Below are positions 12,103 through 25,902 of a stretch of 64,000 bases of DNA, one piece after another. The stretch is from Aphelenchoides besseyi (lineage: Eukaryota; Nematoda; Chromadorea; Rhabditida; Aphelenchoididae). A model generated the notes under the pieces. That model worked only from the letters and a program-made list of their open reading frames with translations, was not told the origin of the DNA and did not search any database. The translations under genes and the position numbers were made by a program. The stretch spans positions 14,012,001 through 14,076,000 of the forward strand of contig JAMPIQ010000002.1 of NCBI GenBank assembly GCA_024699855.1. Direction: 5' to 3'. Every line of letters begins with the position of its first letter. Position 1 is the first letter of the stretch.

Positions 12103-13924
12103 ATGAATGGACGTTCGGACTCATCGAACCGTTCCGTTTGGCCTTCCAACTACGCTGCTCAAGAATCGAACATCGACGGCAATCGTTCAACGCGATACAC
12201 GAATCGAGATACTCAAAATGCTTCCAATGAGAACACTCCCTTCGATCAAATAACGATTCCAAGAGCTCAGTTTTGGCGTCGTGCCGGTCAAACTCAGGTA
12301 TTTTTTGTTTGTTTCTTTCCATTAAAAAGCACAATGGCGTTGAAACTCAATTCTATAGCACTTCTTCAAGGAGACGTATGTTCACGACCGTTTGTCTGAA
12401 CCGGACGTAATAATTGAACGGGTGATAAATAGGCTTCTTTTTATACTTAACTATTAAGATCACTAACAAATTTCACTAACAACCATACGAAGCTTCGTAT
12501 TCATGAGCAAACTTTTCAGATCTCCGATGAATTTCGATTTTTGGAGGAAAACAACAATCCGCCGCCGCAACAGTTCGGAAGATCTTCGAACAAATACGCA
12601 AAATATTCAACGAACAAGTATCTGATAGTCGGGCTTGCCATCCTACAAATAGTCGTGGCTTTACTGCTGATGGTGTTCGCAAGTTTCCGATACTTTCGTC
12701 TTTATAACGTGAGAACACAATCAAGCAACACTCTTATGAACATCGTTGTAGCGAAACAACAACGATTCATTGATGGATTTTATCAAAATCGAAGACTATG
12801 TCACATCCAACAAAGACGGGACCGAATTGATTGGAATCAAAATGGGAACAAGCATCTTTTTGCCGGCCTTTAGTCAACTGATTGGCGGCTTCATGGGTTT
12901 GTATCCGCTGCGTCGAAGACCGCCAAAGTCGCTTTACGTACACAATGATTCTAACTGAATAGAAAAAAGGACTGCGTTTAGATTCTGCACATATGGTTCA
13001 TGAGTATTTCGGTTTTATTTTGGTTTCGTCCGACTTTCTACGCGGCACTTGAACTCAATTTGCGAAACGTTCAACTTCACGATGCAATTGATAGGTTTCA
13101 AGTTCACTAAAATATCGGATCAATATCGTATGTTTAGTGTCAACTATCGACTTCTTATTGCGCTGTTTTGTATAGTTGCAATCGATGTTTTCATTGTTAA
13201 TACTCTTCTAATAATCTACGCATCTCTTCATTTGATGAGTTCGATTCGAATTCAAAGTCATATCATAGATTTTTATATTCTAATCTCGACAGTAATCATA
13301 AGTGCTTTATGTCTTTCGTTAACGATCTACTCAACGATATTCACGTTGACTAACGTCTCGACATGGTTTGTTAAAGCGATTCGAATGTAAATTATTTGTT
13401 GTAGGACTCAATCTGTGAAGAACATGTTTGCCCTCTACGGTTTTGGTCTGCGAGAGCTAATTGTCTGCAGCTACATCTTCTTTGCATGTGCGTTCAGTGC
13501 TGCGCTCACCGTATCGAGACGTAAAAACATGCGTTTGAGTATTGTGATAATACAAAGGTAAGTCGTCGAGAATGATGTCCGCAAGAAAAGAAGTTTGCAG
13601 TTTAAGTTTGTTGGTTTTATTGTCGGCAATTTTGAACGAAGATCGTTTGATTGCCGCGGCTCATAACATACGAACGATGTTCACTCAAGGCGTTTCTCAG
13701 CCAATTGGAGCAGAGAGGTTAGAGATCGTGTTCAATGTATCTGATATGAGTGTTTAAGTATTCTACTGGTGTACTTATTTTGCATCGTACTTGCCATTGC
13801 ACTTTGCGTTCAAATCGTTCTGAACGTAATGTGCGTTTTTCATTCTCCAACTTGCGATTTACACACGTTGAAAACGAACGGAACTGCTCCACCAACCATC
13901 TCTCAACTGCATAGTCAATTTTAA
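12103..13924 (+). CDS. Polytopic membrane protein, possibly CD20/MARVEL-like with repeated modules
   Basis: This is an unassigned membrane protein. In-frame exons include 12103-12297, 12359-12406 and 12520 onward, with later exons around 12775, 12978, 13126, 13416, 13602 and 13781 to the TAA at 13924. Introns are about 40-60 nt. A hydrophilic, Asn/Ser-rich N-terminal tail is followed by at least seven hydrophobic segments: YLIVGLAILQIVVALLLMVF, GTSIFLPAFSQLIGGFMGLY, a Trp-rich segment, LLIALFCIVAIDVFIVNTLL, FYILISTVIISALCLSLTIY, LIVCSYIFFACAFSAALTV and LLVYLFCIVLAIALCVQIVL. The first four resemble the tetraspan CD20/MS4A arrangement. The second set could be a divergent repeat of it. Phase consistency and membrane periodicity support a real gene; the family is a guess. 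Confidence 0.65.
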
Positions 13925-15944
13925 ACCAATAGATGTGTTTAGACTTTTCAACGAATAAAAAGAGTAAAAAGATGTGTGATAAATCAAAGCAATAGATCTC
14001 AACTCCTTGTTCACCATAAGGTTTTGCTTTAAGTTTCAATTGCTCATGTTTTTGATTGTGTTTAACTTTGCAAATTTCTGGAATCTAATGAAGAAGAACA
14101 AGTCAAGTGGTTCAAATTCAATTCGATGTTAACACCGAGCAAGTGGTTTAGAAGCAACGGCAAGATAATTGACTTTCAAAGTTAATGTTTGAGATTTGTT
14201 ACTCAGCAAGCGAGTGTGGGGTAGACCAATTAGTTGTTGGTATTTCTGTCGTGGACAAAATGTCGATAGATGACTAAACTTTTGAGGACAACGAACTTAC
14301 AGCTGGCACGCAAAGTCCCGAGACAAACAATGGCAATAGTAAGGTTGATTTGGGGCGTATTAACGAGCTACATTTTCAATAACAGTATATCATTCAAGAA
14401 CACCTACCGTATGGTTCAAAGAGTTCACATTCAATGCTCGTGAATTTTAGAGCCCTTAAACAAGAAGCTTTGAGATGACTAAGGATTTGATTAGCTCAAC
14501 GAGCTTTCATTCATTTTCTAACGTCAAATTTCCAAGATAACAAAAACTCAAGAATTCAATAATCTTTGCGTATACAAACACCACGATACATTCTTCTACT
14601 GTGTTTTCAAAAGTGGCTTCTTCAGCGTTCATGTTTATGTAAATAAAATTTGAGTGTTGGTTTTGTTTTTAAGGGAACAACGACATTGAGTGCCGACAGA
14701 ATGACGGCGAGATGCTCAGGAATATCAGCCAACGATCAGTTTAGCGGCTTACGAATATTGTGAGTATACACGATTTGAAGAGCGGATCGTATGTGCTTAT
14801 ATCCTCGAAGATGTTACTTTGCAAAGTCAGCGGATTTTGTGCTGGGACAAGATGAAAGTGCATCGCCATTTGCAGATGATTTCGAAGGATATTTTGAAAT
14901 TGAAGATTTTGTATCTTGTTTTGAAAACAGCCTGCGTACTGCCCTTACTACGTGCTTAGTTTGTGAAAATAAGAGTCATTATAGTCACATATCGTAGGCA
15001 CTAATACGAATCATAAGACGGAAATAGCACAAAAGTTTGTTATTACAATCAACACTTTATCACCTTATGGTTGTATCATAAGAAAAGAATTGTATTTGTT
15101 TCTTCAAAGAACACGTTTTCAAGAGACTCATTAAGAACATCAAAACTCACTTTGTAAAACAGTAAGACAACTTGGAATGTACTCTCTTCAATAGTCAAAA
15201 CGTCAAGCAATTCGGCTTCTTCTAGAAGAAAAAAATTTGCACTCTTAATGGATGTGTAATCTCAGAGGCCATCTCTTCAAGATTATCCGTATTGAGAGTT
15301 CACTAAACTCTTGATCCCTTTAATGTCTAACAATCATTTAAAACGACTTAATTGGAAGCTCCACAAATGAATGGTTTCGTGAGCAGAAATCTGAGTGCAA
15401 CGTACAATCATAGGTCGTGCTCATATGCACTTTTATTTACAACGATTCTCGCTCCACGTGCCGATATTCTCACACATTTCACAAGATTTTAATTGTCTCA
15501 CAGTTCCCATTAGTCATCACTTGTTTTCACTAGTTTTGCAACAACAACGCCCAAGACATTATTCTCGAGGGTTCATAAGTACGACGTATTTTCGCTTCAT
15601 TAGATATCTCATACAATCAGATTTTACCGCGTTTGTTCTCGCTCCTCCCTCTTCTCATATTGGCTAATCCAGTTCACTAGTCATCGGCTTATGCACGTGG
15701 TTACTCACTCATCGTGTGTTCGTTCTCTCCGCCCTTTTAAGTCATTTAGGCACTTTGGCCCAAATGTACTCTGCCAGCGTACGAAGTTCATACGTGCAAT
15801 GTTCGAATATAAAACACCGTATGGTTGAGAGCGAGAGTTTATTTCGAATGAAATAGGGAATCATTTTGTCTGCTCCGTCGTGATAGCACCGTCTCTATTG
15901 TTTCTTTACAACTAACTGAAAGATAATTAATTTCAGAAACAGAA
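13925..15944. other. Gene-poor spacer
   Basis: AT-rich sequence of about 2 kb. Short frames (for example 14791-14997 plus) lack flanking splice sites or family similarity. No repeat or RNA gene was recognised. Confidence 0.4.
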
Positions 15945-16621
15945 ATGAAGACAGCTACTAAACATCTTCTTATCGAGACTTCGGATTTCCAGAAATACGA
16001 AGTTCCCATCGACTTGTTGTATTGTGCAAGTGTGTTTCGTACGTTGTTCAACGATTCTTACGGCGAAATGATCTTGAACGACAAACCGGAACCTTGTGCG
16101 TTGCCGAGAATTGAATCCCCAATCTTCGAACGCATTCTTACGTGGTGCCATTATCAAAATCACTGCAAAGGCAAGTTTTTTGAAGCTAGTGTACTTGAAA
16201 TTAAAATGCTTATAACAATCAAAAACGACTTGTTCAATAGATCACTGAATTCAGTGAACTTTGGTGTCTTTGAGTCTAATCGAAAGTACGATTGGTGGTC
16301 TAAAGCGACCAAGAGATTAAAAACACTTTGATTATAACTCAAGATCCTCTATCTTTAATGAGTTTAGACGTTTGAGAAATAGGAACTCCTTGTTAAACCC
16401 CAAAATATGTAAAGAGACTCGTACTAATGATAGTTATTTTAGCTGTCGAGTCTGACGATTTCGATGTAAACGCTTTAAAGTACAACAGTTTCGATCAACA
16501 GTTTTTGGATTTGCCGGAAAGAATAATCCACGAGTTATTGTATGCCGCCAACTACCTTGGAATCGAGGACCTGGCGAAGTTGGCAAGAAAGAAGATTGAG
16601 CTAACAAAATGTGTAAATTAG
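15945..16621 (+). CDS. Short SKP1-like protein
   Basis: This is a divergent relative of SKP1, the adaptor linking F-box proteins to cullin-1; nematodes carry many skr paralogues. Exons 15945-16170 and 16443-16621 encode 134 residues. The N-terminal BTB/POZ-like half is visible (YEVPIDLLYCASVFRTLFND, then LPRIESPIFERILTWCHYQN). The second exon gives FDQQFLDLPERIIHELLYAANYLGIEDL, parallel to SKP1 [28 protein letters not shown]. The protein stops about 12 residues later, so the C-terminal helices that grip the F-box are missing. The intron is 272 nt with a GC donor (AAAG|GCAAGT) and TTTTAG acceptor, both unusual here. It could be a functional BTB-only variant or a decaying copy. Confidence 0.7.
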
Positions 16622-16834
16622 CTTCTCTCATTGTAAACCATGAGTATAATAGAAGCTACGCGAAAACAAGTTCGATTCTTTTAAATACACGTGTATTTTT
16701 TTGTACAGAGGACTCATTTTGTTTAAATTGTTTCCCAATAAAATGACTGAAAACGTTAATAGTTTATGGTTATTACAAAAAGTGGCGGAAATTAGATGAT
16801 TCGAGTTATTAGAAAAATGAGGATGTTTGGATAG

Positions 16835-19512
16835 TTAGTTACGGAAACGACAAGTGACGTTGCGTGGATTTTGGACGTTTAGAATCGGCGATTCGATGAA
16901 AATCTCTTCGATGCTTAGCTTTTGTATCACAAACTCATCCAAATCCATTGGATCTTCGATTCCACTCGAAATCTGTTTCCATTCTCCTTGAAACGGATCG
17001 CTGCGACTCGAATCGGCCGCAATGGCTTCGTTAATTCCTTGATCGTTTCCACAGTCAATTGAAGTGCAATCCGTTAACTTCGACACACTCTCGACTGTTG
17101 GTGTTTCTGTGGTTGGCAAAATGGTTGTTTCTGTAAATTTATCGACAGCGGAGTCAATGACCTTCACGTTTTGTGTACTCAATTTGACATCCAACGACGA
17201 GCCTCGGCTCTGAATCACCGGTTCTCTACAAAGGCATTTAAAGTTCAATAAAAAGAAGAGCGAATTACGAGTTGGCTTTTGTAGCGAAACTTGCACTCAC
17301 ACTCTGCTCAAGTTCGTTTCGCCGTCGTTTTACCATGCTTTCTGCAAACATCTTAATTGTGATGTCGAGCAATGAACTCACTCAGTTTATCCATCTTTCC
17401 GAATGTAACCAGCGGCGGCGATTGTTCCCAATTCAACGGTCGTATTCCAACGGCAAATCCGGCTTGTCGTTTTGCAATTCCATGGCATTGAGGAGGCTAA
17501 ATAGCAAACTAAAAATGATATTTCAGCGTATCGACTGACCAAAATCTTTTCACATTCGGTCATTAATCGATCGCAGAATTGAATCTCGCAGCGTATTTTA
17601 CCGAGTGGACTATCCGGTCTCCGGAAGATCACACCACGAGCATGAGCGGTCGTAGAACTCGTATATTTTGGAGTCTCTAGCAGATCATGAAGTAGAGAGC
17701 AACTGGGTGAATTGAAAGTACTGTCGACATTGTTTAACTTACCCATTTTCGTCAATAAGCTTGTGAGCAGAGTTTGTACGCAAATCAACATATTCGCAAT
17801 TGCGAATGAAAACCGACTGGTAAGCGTCGAAATGTTCTAAAATACAATACTTCAATTTGAAAGTGAACTTGAAATCACCGGCACTACAACTCCAACGATG
17901 AATAACCGACTCGCCGAGGAAGAAGTTCTGAGCACTTCCACAACTGTCTGCTGCTCGTTTGTCGATTTGCTCGATTGTGTACGAGCAGGGCATCATTTTC
18001 GTATCATCTCTACATTATCAAACAATACGAACGAGGAAGTTTGAACACTCACTTGTTTTTCCGTTGTGTATGTTCTTTGATTAACTGCCAATCGAGCTCG
18101 TTTGCTTCGTTTTGGTCCTGATAGAAACAGTGGACTCGGAATCTCCGATCTAATGCCGTGCTAAACTCAGGATGAAACTGAAGAACCGCCGTCGTTTCGA
18201 ACGCAAATCCTTTAGGGTTGATCTAAAATAACAAAAATAAGCTTGTTATTTGTCTTTGATCTCTGAACATTTCTGGTTACTCATGTTTTTCAGAATCATG
18301 TTCATGTGTGGTCCAATTTCATATCTTGTGTATAACTTAACAGGTGATTTTGTGAATACAAAATGTTTTCTTGACTAATGATTAACATATTACTGTAAAC
18401 TAAGAGTTACCAAATGTGACAAGCGTTTTCAGTTTGTTGCAACAATTTGAAATACGCTTTGTAGATCTTCGAGTACTCACCAAGAATTGTCGTGAAATAC
18501 CGCAATCCGTTAAACCAACTCGTAGATCAAAGTCCGTTGAATTTGGACGAATTTGACAAGCGGGATTACCAAAGTGTCCGTCGATGTACATAACTCCGTT
18601 GAATGACTTTTCCATCGTGACACCAACTTGAATCGAATCCGAAAGACAATCGATTTGTGCACCATCGGCTCCACGCAGATATTCGCACTGTTCGCCAACG
18701 GTTATACGCCGAAAAGCATCGGTGAACTTTTCAACCGTAGAAGCCAAAGTCAAGTTCTCGAATGCGTATCGAGCATCACCAGTTATTTGTGTCAGTTCGT
18801 TCATATTAATGTGCTGGCCAATTCCCAAGGCTATAATTCGAACTCCCGCTTGTCGTAGTCGATTGGCTGCCGGAAAGGGATCATCATGTGAATGACCATC
18901 GCTGACAACAACCGCGATCTGTTGCACGTTGTCCGGTTGTCCAAATCGAGCTCCAGAAGCTTTGTTTGCAAACAACTGAAGAGCTTTGTCTAAAGCTTTT
19001 CCCGTTTTGGTTGTGCCCGAACGATGACGAATTTGATTGACTGCCATCTGAAGTGATTCTCGTGTATTGTGGGCTTTGAAGGGAAACTCGACGTAACTAC
19101 AAACAACCCGTAATGAGCTTTTATAATAGAAGATTTACGTGTAAGTTGAGTATTGAAGCACAGCGATTTGTGTGTCACGAGGTCCGATGTCGGCCATTTC
19201 AATGATACGATTAAGTGTGGCAATTTGTGTGTCGAATGTTGGACCGCCGACACTTCCGGATCCATCAATCATAAACAATAAATCCAAAGGTAAGTCCACC
19301 GGATGACATACTGAAACAAACGAAGCAATGATCAAATCGTACAAGAACGTTTCATGCCCAAAACTTTGAATGATTTTGGCCAGAAATTTCTGATTGTAAA
19401 GAACAGTACCTTTAGCCAGCGAGTTGCTAAACGTGTATTCGTGGGCCAGAACCTGAGCCACAAAAAGCAATAAAAACTTAAAGAGCGAGAAAACCGGCAT
19501 CGATCTTCGCAT
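16835..19512 (-). CDS. Secreted VWA + ZP domain protein (cuticlin-like)
   Basis: This is probably an extracellular matrix or cuticle protein. The start at 19512 gives a signal peptide (MRRSMPVFSLFKFLLLFVAQ). A von Willebrand A domain follows: LDLLFMIDGSGSVGGPTFD contains the DxSxS metal site, then QIAVVVSDGHSHDDP and ALGIGQHINMNELTQI. Downstream a ZP module begins (CLSDSIQVGVTMEKSFNG, MYIDGHFGNPACQI, ISRQFL) and continues through cysteine-bearing exons (PCSYTIEQ, WSCSAGDFKF, CEIQFCDRLMTECEKIL). The C-terminal part is Thr/Ser-rich and acidic, ending at TAA 16835. I see no clear C-terminal transmembrane anchor, unlike many ZP proteins. About nine exons with short introns are present. ZP domains polymerise, and nematode cuticlins use them in alae and seam structures. 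Confidence 0.82.
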
Positions 19513-20050
19513 TTCGAGAGATGATCGGAAGGAACGTCAAAACACGTATTATCGTTCAGCTGTTTTCGACATTCACGCTTTTGTTTCGGCGCCGTTAGAA
19601 GGCGTGTAATGTTCGGATCAATTTGCTGGCGTGCGTGCGTGTCGTATTCTTCAACTGAAAACAATCTGCAAGTGTTCACTTACGGATGGACAGTTTTTTG
19701 ATGGAACAAGAGAGTACGCCCCAAACCAAGTCATCATGCACAATAAACGAGAAGGAGTCTCGTTTATCACTTCCACCCGTCGGCGATCCATCCGCACATT
19801 TCGACTTTCACTTACCACTGACCTAAATGAAGGTTACGGCTTGCCGTTGACAGAAGCAAGTTTTTTTTTGGTGATTCTGCTGCGAAACACGCGTTTTAAT
19901 GATCTTCGAGGGAATCTACAGCGTCTTCTAGAAATTAGTCAAACAGAAGTGAACTCATTTTACGACCAACAAGGAACTGGAAATCTCGAGTTACGGTCAC
20001 TTCTACCGATATACAAGTTATGTTTATTAGGGAGGTGAATAATTTACAAA
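19513..20050. other. Intergenic between two minus-strand genes
   Basis: This spacer separates the VWA-ZP signal peptide from the Ig-gene stop. An open plus frame (19631-20038) overlaps it but shows no domain. No supported gene. Confidence 0.4.
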
Positions 20051-22001
20051 TCAAAAGAAAATTTGCATGAGTGTTGTACAGACAAACAAGTTGAGCAAAG
20101 TGACCTTTGAGTGAGCAGCCAAATTGACGCTGACAATTTCGGAAGCTTCGGGCAAATCGTCTCCTTGACACGCATAACTCCCGTTGTCTTCACTCGTTGC
20201 ATCGGCTATACGCAGCGTGTAAATGATTGTTTTGCCATGTATTTTGTACGTGGTCGTGTATTCTGAAAAGTTTTCGATTCGTTTTAATTCACCTTCAACA
20301 ACTCACTTTTTTCATCGAATACATCGATTAGTTTACCGTTATGCGTCCACAGAACATCCACAGCACTATATCGATCCGATTCCACAGTGCAGTTTACAAT
20401 CAATGAGCCACGATCCATACGTGCTCGTATTTTCGACGTACGTTCTAAATAAACACAGACTCAAGCTGTGAAAGTACGTTTATCTTACTTGGAGCTGCGG
20501 ATAACTGAGTGGTAACTTCGGGTTGTGCTGAAATGTATCTTTGGGTCAATCAAATTTCTCAAGTTGATTACCTATGACGTTGAGATAAACAGTGAAAAGA
20601 GAAGTCTGTGGATCGGTGTTCACTTCGCACAAGTAACAACCACTGTCACTCAATTGGACCCGTCTAAAACAGTCACTTTGTTGTTGTCGAACTGTTGGTT
20701 TGAGAATACAATGTAAACAATTTCAATACCTTATGTTCAAAATCCAATCTCTTGCTTCGCGTTTGGGAGAAATTTGAAATCGTGTATCGGATGTGAACGA
20801 TTGTCCGCCTGCGGTTAGCAGTGCATCGTCTGTCAGTCTCGTCCAAGCCACCTGAATTGATATCTCATTTCAATGTCTTTGCATTCGACGATTCGAAGTT
20901 CATTTCAACGAATGTCAGAAAACGTCAATCGTTACTTGTGATTATAATCGGCAATACGATCTGTTAGTTTATTCTGGTCAATTTGGAAGTCAGCGGGCAA
21001 TAAATTGTTTGTCTCGATTAAACGATCCACGAAGATGAGCGTCTGTTGGGAGACCAGATTTTCGACGCTGCCACGCCAATAACCCAATTTACTGCGCATA
21101 TTAATTGAAACCTCACGAATGCCACTTGAGGATACGAAGTGCCGATGTAAATTTTGTTTGAAAGCAACTGCCGGTTTTCGTCAATTGGCCGGACAAGTGG
21201 ATGATTTTGCATTGCGCTTGAAGAGTCGAAATTTAGTTTGCAAATCCCGTTTCCCACTAACTTTTGACGTTAACCCATCACTATCATCTCGCTCCCTTCG
21301 CAAGTGCCGAGTGTGATGATGGGGGGAGGGAGGATTGAAAATTACAGCAAAGTGGTCTCCGAGCTCTTGTCCAACTCGACAAGTTTCATTGCCAAACCGC
21401 TTTGAGCCCACGAGTGGACATTCAACACTCCGTTGGACTAAACGACTACCGGAAATGCGGGATTCTGAAAAGCCGCCGAAAGTCGCCAACAAAACTGATG
21501 AATGTCCGCGCATTTCTATTTGTAACCACAGAGACTGATGACCAAAACAATCTGTCATGCAAAAAACATTTTCGATTGACAATTTTGAGAAGGACGATGA
21601 AGTTCGGTTTGAAAGATCGTCGTGAATACTTGTGTTAGTGAAGAGAATCAGAAGCTAAACTCACCAAATTGTTGGCAGAATGCGGTACCGTACAGTGCAA
21701 ATAAGCGGGTTCATTTTCGACCACACTAACGACCTTCGAAGTTCGTTGCATGAAATTGGACCGCTCCAACGAAAGACATTCCTCTCGACTCAAATGACGA
21801 CACAGACCTTAAAATTCAACTGATTAACTCCTTTGTAGGTTGGGCTTTCGGGTGAGTATTCGAAATCGAGTTCGTATCGTAACTTAGGATTGGTAAGTTT
21901 ATCGTATTTGGTGTTGCAATTCGATACGTGGTCGGCATGTTAAACGTTTGCCGAGCAGACGGAATTGCAAATTGAATGTAAACGAACAAGTGATTCAACA
22001 T
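20051..22001 (-). CDS. DPR/ZIG-type two-Ig cell-surface protein
   Basis: A neuronal-type immunoglobulin superfamily protein. The first Ig (V-like) begins with KVVSVVENEPAYLHC on an exon near 21663-21808. After a large intron (about 0.8 kb) it resumes at 20853 with VAWTRLTDDALLTAGGQSFT, TRFQISPKREARDWILNI and QLSDSGCYLCEVNT. This is the arrangement of Drosophila DPR proteins and C. elegans ZIG-8 (WxRxxDxxLLTxG..T). The second Ig has LIVNCTVESD, VLWTHNGKLIDVF and NGSYACQGDDL. The last residues are hydrophobic (VTLLNLFVCTTLMQIFF, TGA at 20051), as expected of a GPI-anchor signal. The 5' exon is uncertain: I favour ATG 22001 with a weak signal peptide and an intron at about 21885-21809. Confidence 0.75.
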
Positions 22002-24731
22002 AAACTCATTTTGTGCAACCAAACATCTTTATATCCCACAGTTTTCATCGCATTGACTCAATGTGTCAGAATTACTGTTGTTTCCATTTACGTTTTGATT
22101 CTTTTCGTCAGTTAAAGAGGTCAGAAGCTTCAAGATCGGAAGTCTTTCCAGCAAAACAAAGCTCACACCCATCGACTATTGATCCTCCGTTTCATCGCTC
22201 AACGTACCAATTTGTTATAATCCGCTAACGCTTTTCAATAGCAGACGTTGGGGAGGCTAATCCGCGTTGTTTAGCGAGTTAGTTGAGCGCATCTCCAATC
22301 CCCTCGAAAACTTGACAGCTGACTCAAATAGAGTTTTTTGATCACAACAATCAAACCGTGTAATTTTGTTACTTGAACAAAAAGTTTAAGCAAACAACAA
22401 CATCGACTTTAAACGTTGTATGTTCAACGGGTAGTTCGATTAAATCGCAGTCATTAGGCGATTATAGTTCCACAGCAGATTGCTTTGTTTCTTACGCAAA
22501 TTCTGATTCTCTGCGCAATTTTCATGTTTGTATTTGAGATTCGATGAATAACCTTGAGTCAGTCTTCTGTTTAATACCGTACAGGTCATGATGTTATAAC
22601 AATTAGATTGCGCAACATGGGCAAATATTTGGGACTCATTTCTGGAGTTATGTTGTCGTTCTTATTTGCTAGTTTATCGAAAACCAAATCAACGATAAGT
22701 GGCTACAGGAAATTTTATAAGCAAAACGCCCTTTAGTTCGAAGTTTAGAACTAAATTTGTGCAACAGAAAAGTTGAAAACTTTGATAGAACTTATTGTTA
22801 TGTTGATTACAAAGAGTTTACGATTACTTATCGTTAATCTTCACGTAATCGAGGTATCAACTTTAAGAAATACAAAGTTCAACTTAACTTGCTCTTCGTT
22901 TAAGTTTCCGGAATCTCGACCTAAGGTCACTTGAATCGTCCTATTGTTATTTTGATTCGACGATTCAGTTGGTGTTTTCATGTTCGATACAAACATCGAA
23001 TGTTCGATTGTTCTTGTCGAACATTAAATGATTCGATTAGGAACTAGAAGGCTTTGGGCTTATTGGAGATTTTACTTTGTGAACGAAAAAGAGTTCGTTT
23101 TACTTTTACATTCAACAAGTCCGGAACACGAGTGAATTGAGTGCTCAAGTTCATTTCATTCGTTTATCCAATTCGAGTTGAGGAATGACGACCGTTAAAA
23201 AGCTGCTTCGACCTAACCATATCAAATCTCCCGCGAGATTCGATGATGCGCAAACTGGGACCCACGATTTTGGTTTCTCGGCACTTCAAAAAGTGGACAT
23301 TTTACAAAAAACTTCGATCCAATCTCATCAATTGCCATATTGAATGGGCGAGTCGTCAAAAAGGGAGAGACGATAAAAGCTCTGAAGCACTTAAGCGAAC
23401 TTAATCCTTCGACTTTGATATGCCCAAAATAGAAATTTTTTGGATTTAAACGCGTCAAGAAAACGCTTATTGATTCGGATATTAATCTAAGCACCTTGTT
23501 ATAATCTTATTTTAGGGAATGAGAGCTAGGTCATAGTATCGCAATATTTTTGGAGCGTCCAAGTTCGCTCGAAAGATGTTGTTAAGCAACAAGTTTGAAA
23601 CAAAAGGTCAAGAACACTTGTTACAATACGACCACTGGTCTTGTATTCCCGATTCGGTGAAAAACTTACCGAAGTCGAAGATCAGAAAAAGAATGCCGAG
23701 GCGTGGAATGTCCATGTTTCCAAAATTCATTGGTCAATCAATTGTTAATGAGCTTGAACCGACCACTCAGAAACGGGCAAGTGCAATAGTCATTAGATGT
23801 TGTTGGAATATCGTTTTACAATCAGAATTCGAATGTTTAGGGTCAACATCTCACGACAACAAAACGACACGTCAAGTGATTTACAGCTCTACGAATGGCG
23901 GAACTAGACGTCGGGCAAACGATTCAATTTAATTGCTGAACCGAACACAATTCTTTGGCTGAAAAAAACAGCTTTGAAGTCGTGCTTAATAAATGGCTCA
24001 ACGGTTTCAACGACGAACTTCCGCAAAGTAAAGGATTTGAAGAAATAGGCGGGAATTGTCGGCGGTTTTAACTTTTTGTCGTTGCGCGTCTTTCCATCGT
24101 GCATCTTCGACGCTCAAAACTCCGCCCACTTCCTTGCGCATTGCCAAACAGTTAGAAACATTTAAGCATCGTGAGTTGTTGGAGATTAACCCATTCACAA
24201 GGTGTATTGATGAGTAGCAATGTAAAGAAGATTCAAACCCCAGGTTGTCAACCGTATCGAATTAAGAACGCAGGTGAAATTGATTCTAATTGTCAAGTGA
24301 TTAGACGTGTATGACTTTTCTGGACTCCTTAGTATCGAATTCATTCGTCGAAATACTTCTCGTCTTTTTCGTCGATCCAACGACAACTTCCGGTTAGTTC
24401 ATTAGAGACGAGATGCAGAAAAACAGACGGCTTCTGTCAAAAACTCATTTGTTCGTTTTCTATGTTTCTGCACTTTCGTCCGTAAGTTCACATTCTCCAT
24501 ATTGACGTTTTGAGGGTCGCAATGCAGATGTAAGTTTATGAACCGTAGAATTTACATGCTCGACCATAAGTGCTAATAGAACAAAAAACGAATACAATGG
24601 GCGACAGCTTGGCAATAGAAACGATGAAGAAGAAACAGTAACAAATTGAACGACATCCGCATGTAGTTGTTCAAATATCACAAAAAATCGCGACTTCGTT
24701 TACCCGTGAGTATACAATTCGATGTATAGAA
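22002..24731. other. Gene-poor spacer of about 2.7 kb
   Basis: Several open frames up to 118 codons (23576-23932 plus, 23222-23494 minus) lack recognisable motifs, splice-joined neighbours or coding-like composition. No repeat, RNA gene or mobile element was recognised. Confidence 0.4.
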
Positions 24732-25618
<887 letters not shown>

Positions 25619-25621
<3 letters not shown>

Positions 25622-25902
25622 TTCCACCTGATACTAATTGTTGACTGAAAAATTGAGTTTACGGAATTCGATTAAAAGAATTCAACAACGAACTCTGCGG
25701 AAAAATCACCGCCGACGCGAAATTTGAGAGAAAGCCAACGCTCAGACTCCGCTCGTTCGCTTGTTTTTTCGCTCACTCGCCGTTTGCTGAGTTGAGGGCT
25801 CCAGCAGCAGCAGTGGTGGTGCCGTAAAGAATCCTTCTTTCCGAAACTCTCGATGGTATCGAAACGTTCGCATTTTTTTGCGGACGGTTATGAACTTCGT
25901 TT
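25619..25902 (-). repeat. UBE2K upstream block, copy 1 of a long direct repeat
   Basis: This starts at the UBE2K start codon and runs upstream through the leader and probable promoter. It is repeated in the same orientation at 29144-29428. The copies differ, as read by eye, by one T in a poly-T run. It contains a CAG-type trinucleotide cluster (AGCAGCAGCAG) and an acceptor-like TTTTTCAG. Confidence 0.93.

Noticed and set aside
23576..23932. 118-codon plus-strand frame in the spacer before UBE2K
   Set aside because: No family motif, no signal peptide, and no neighbouring exon in phase.
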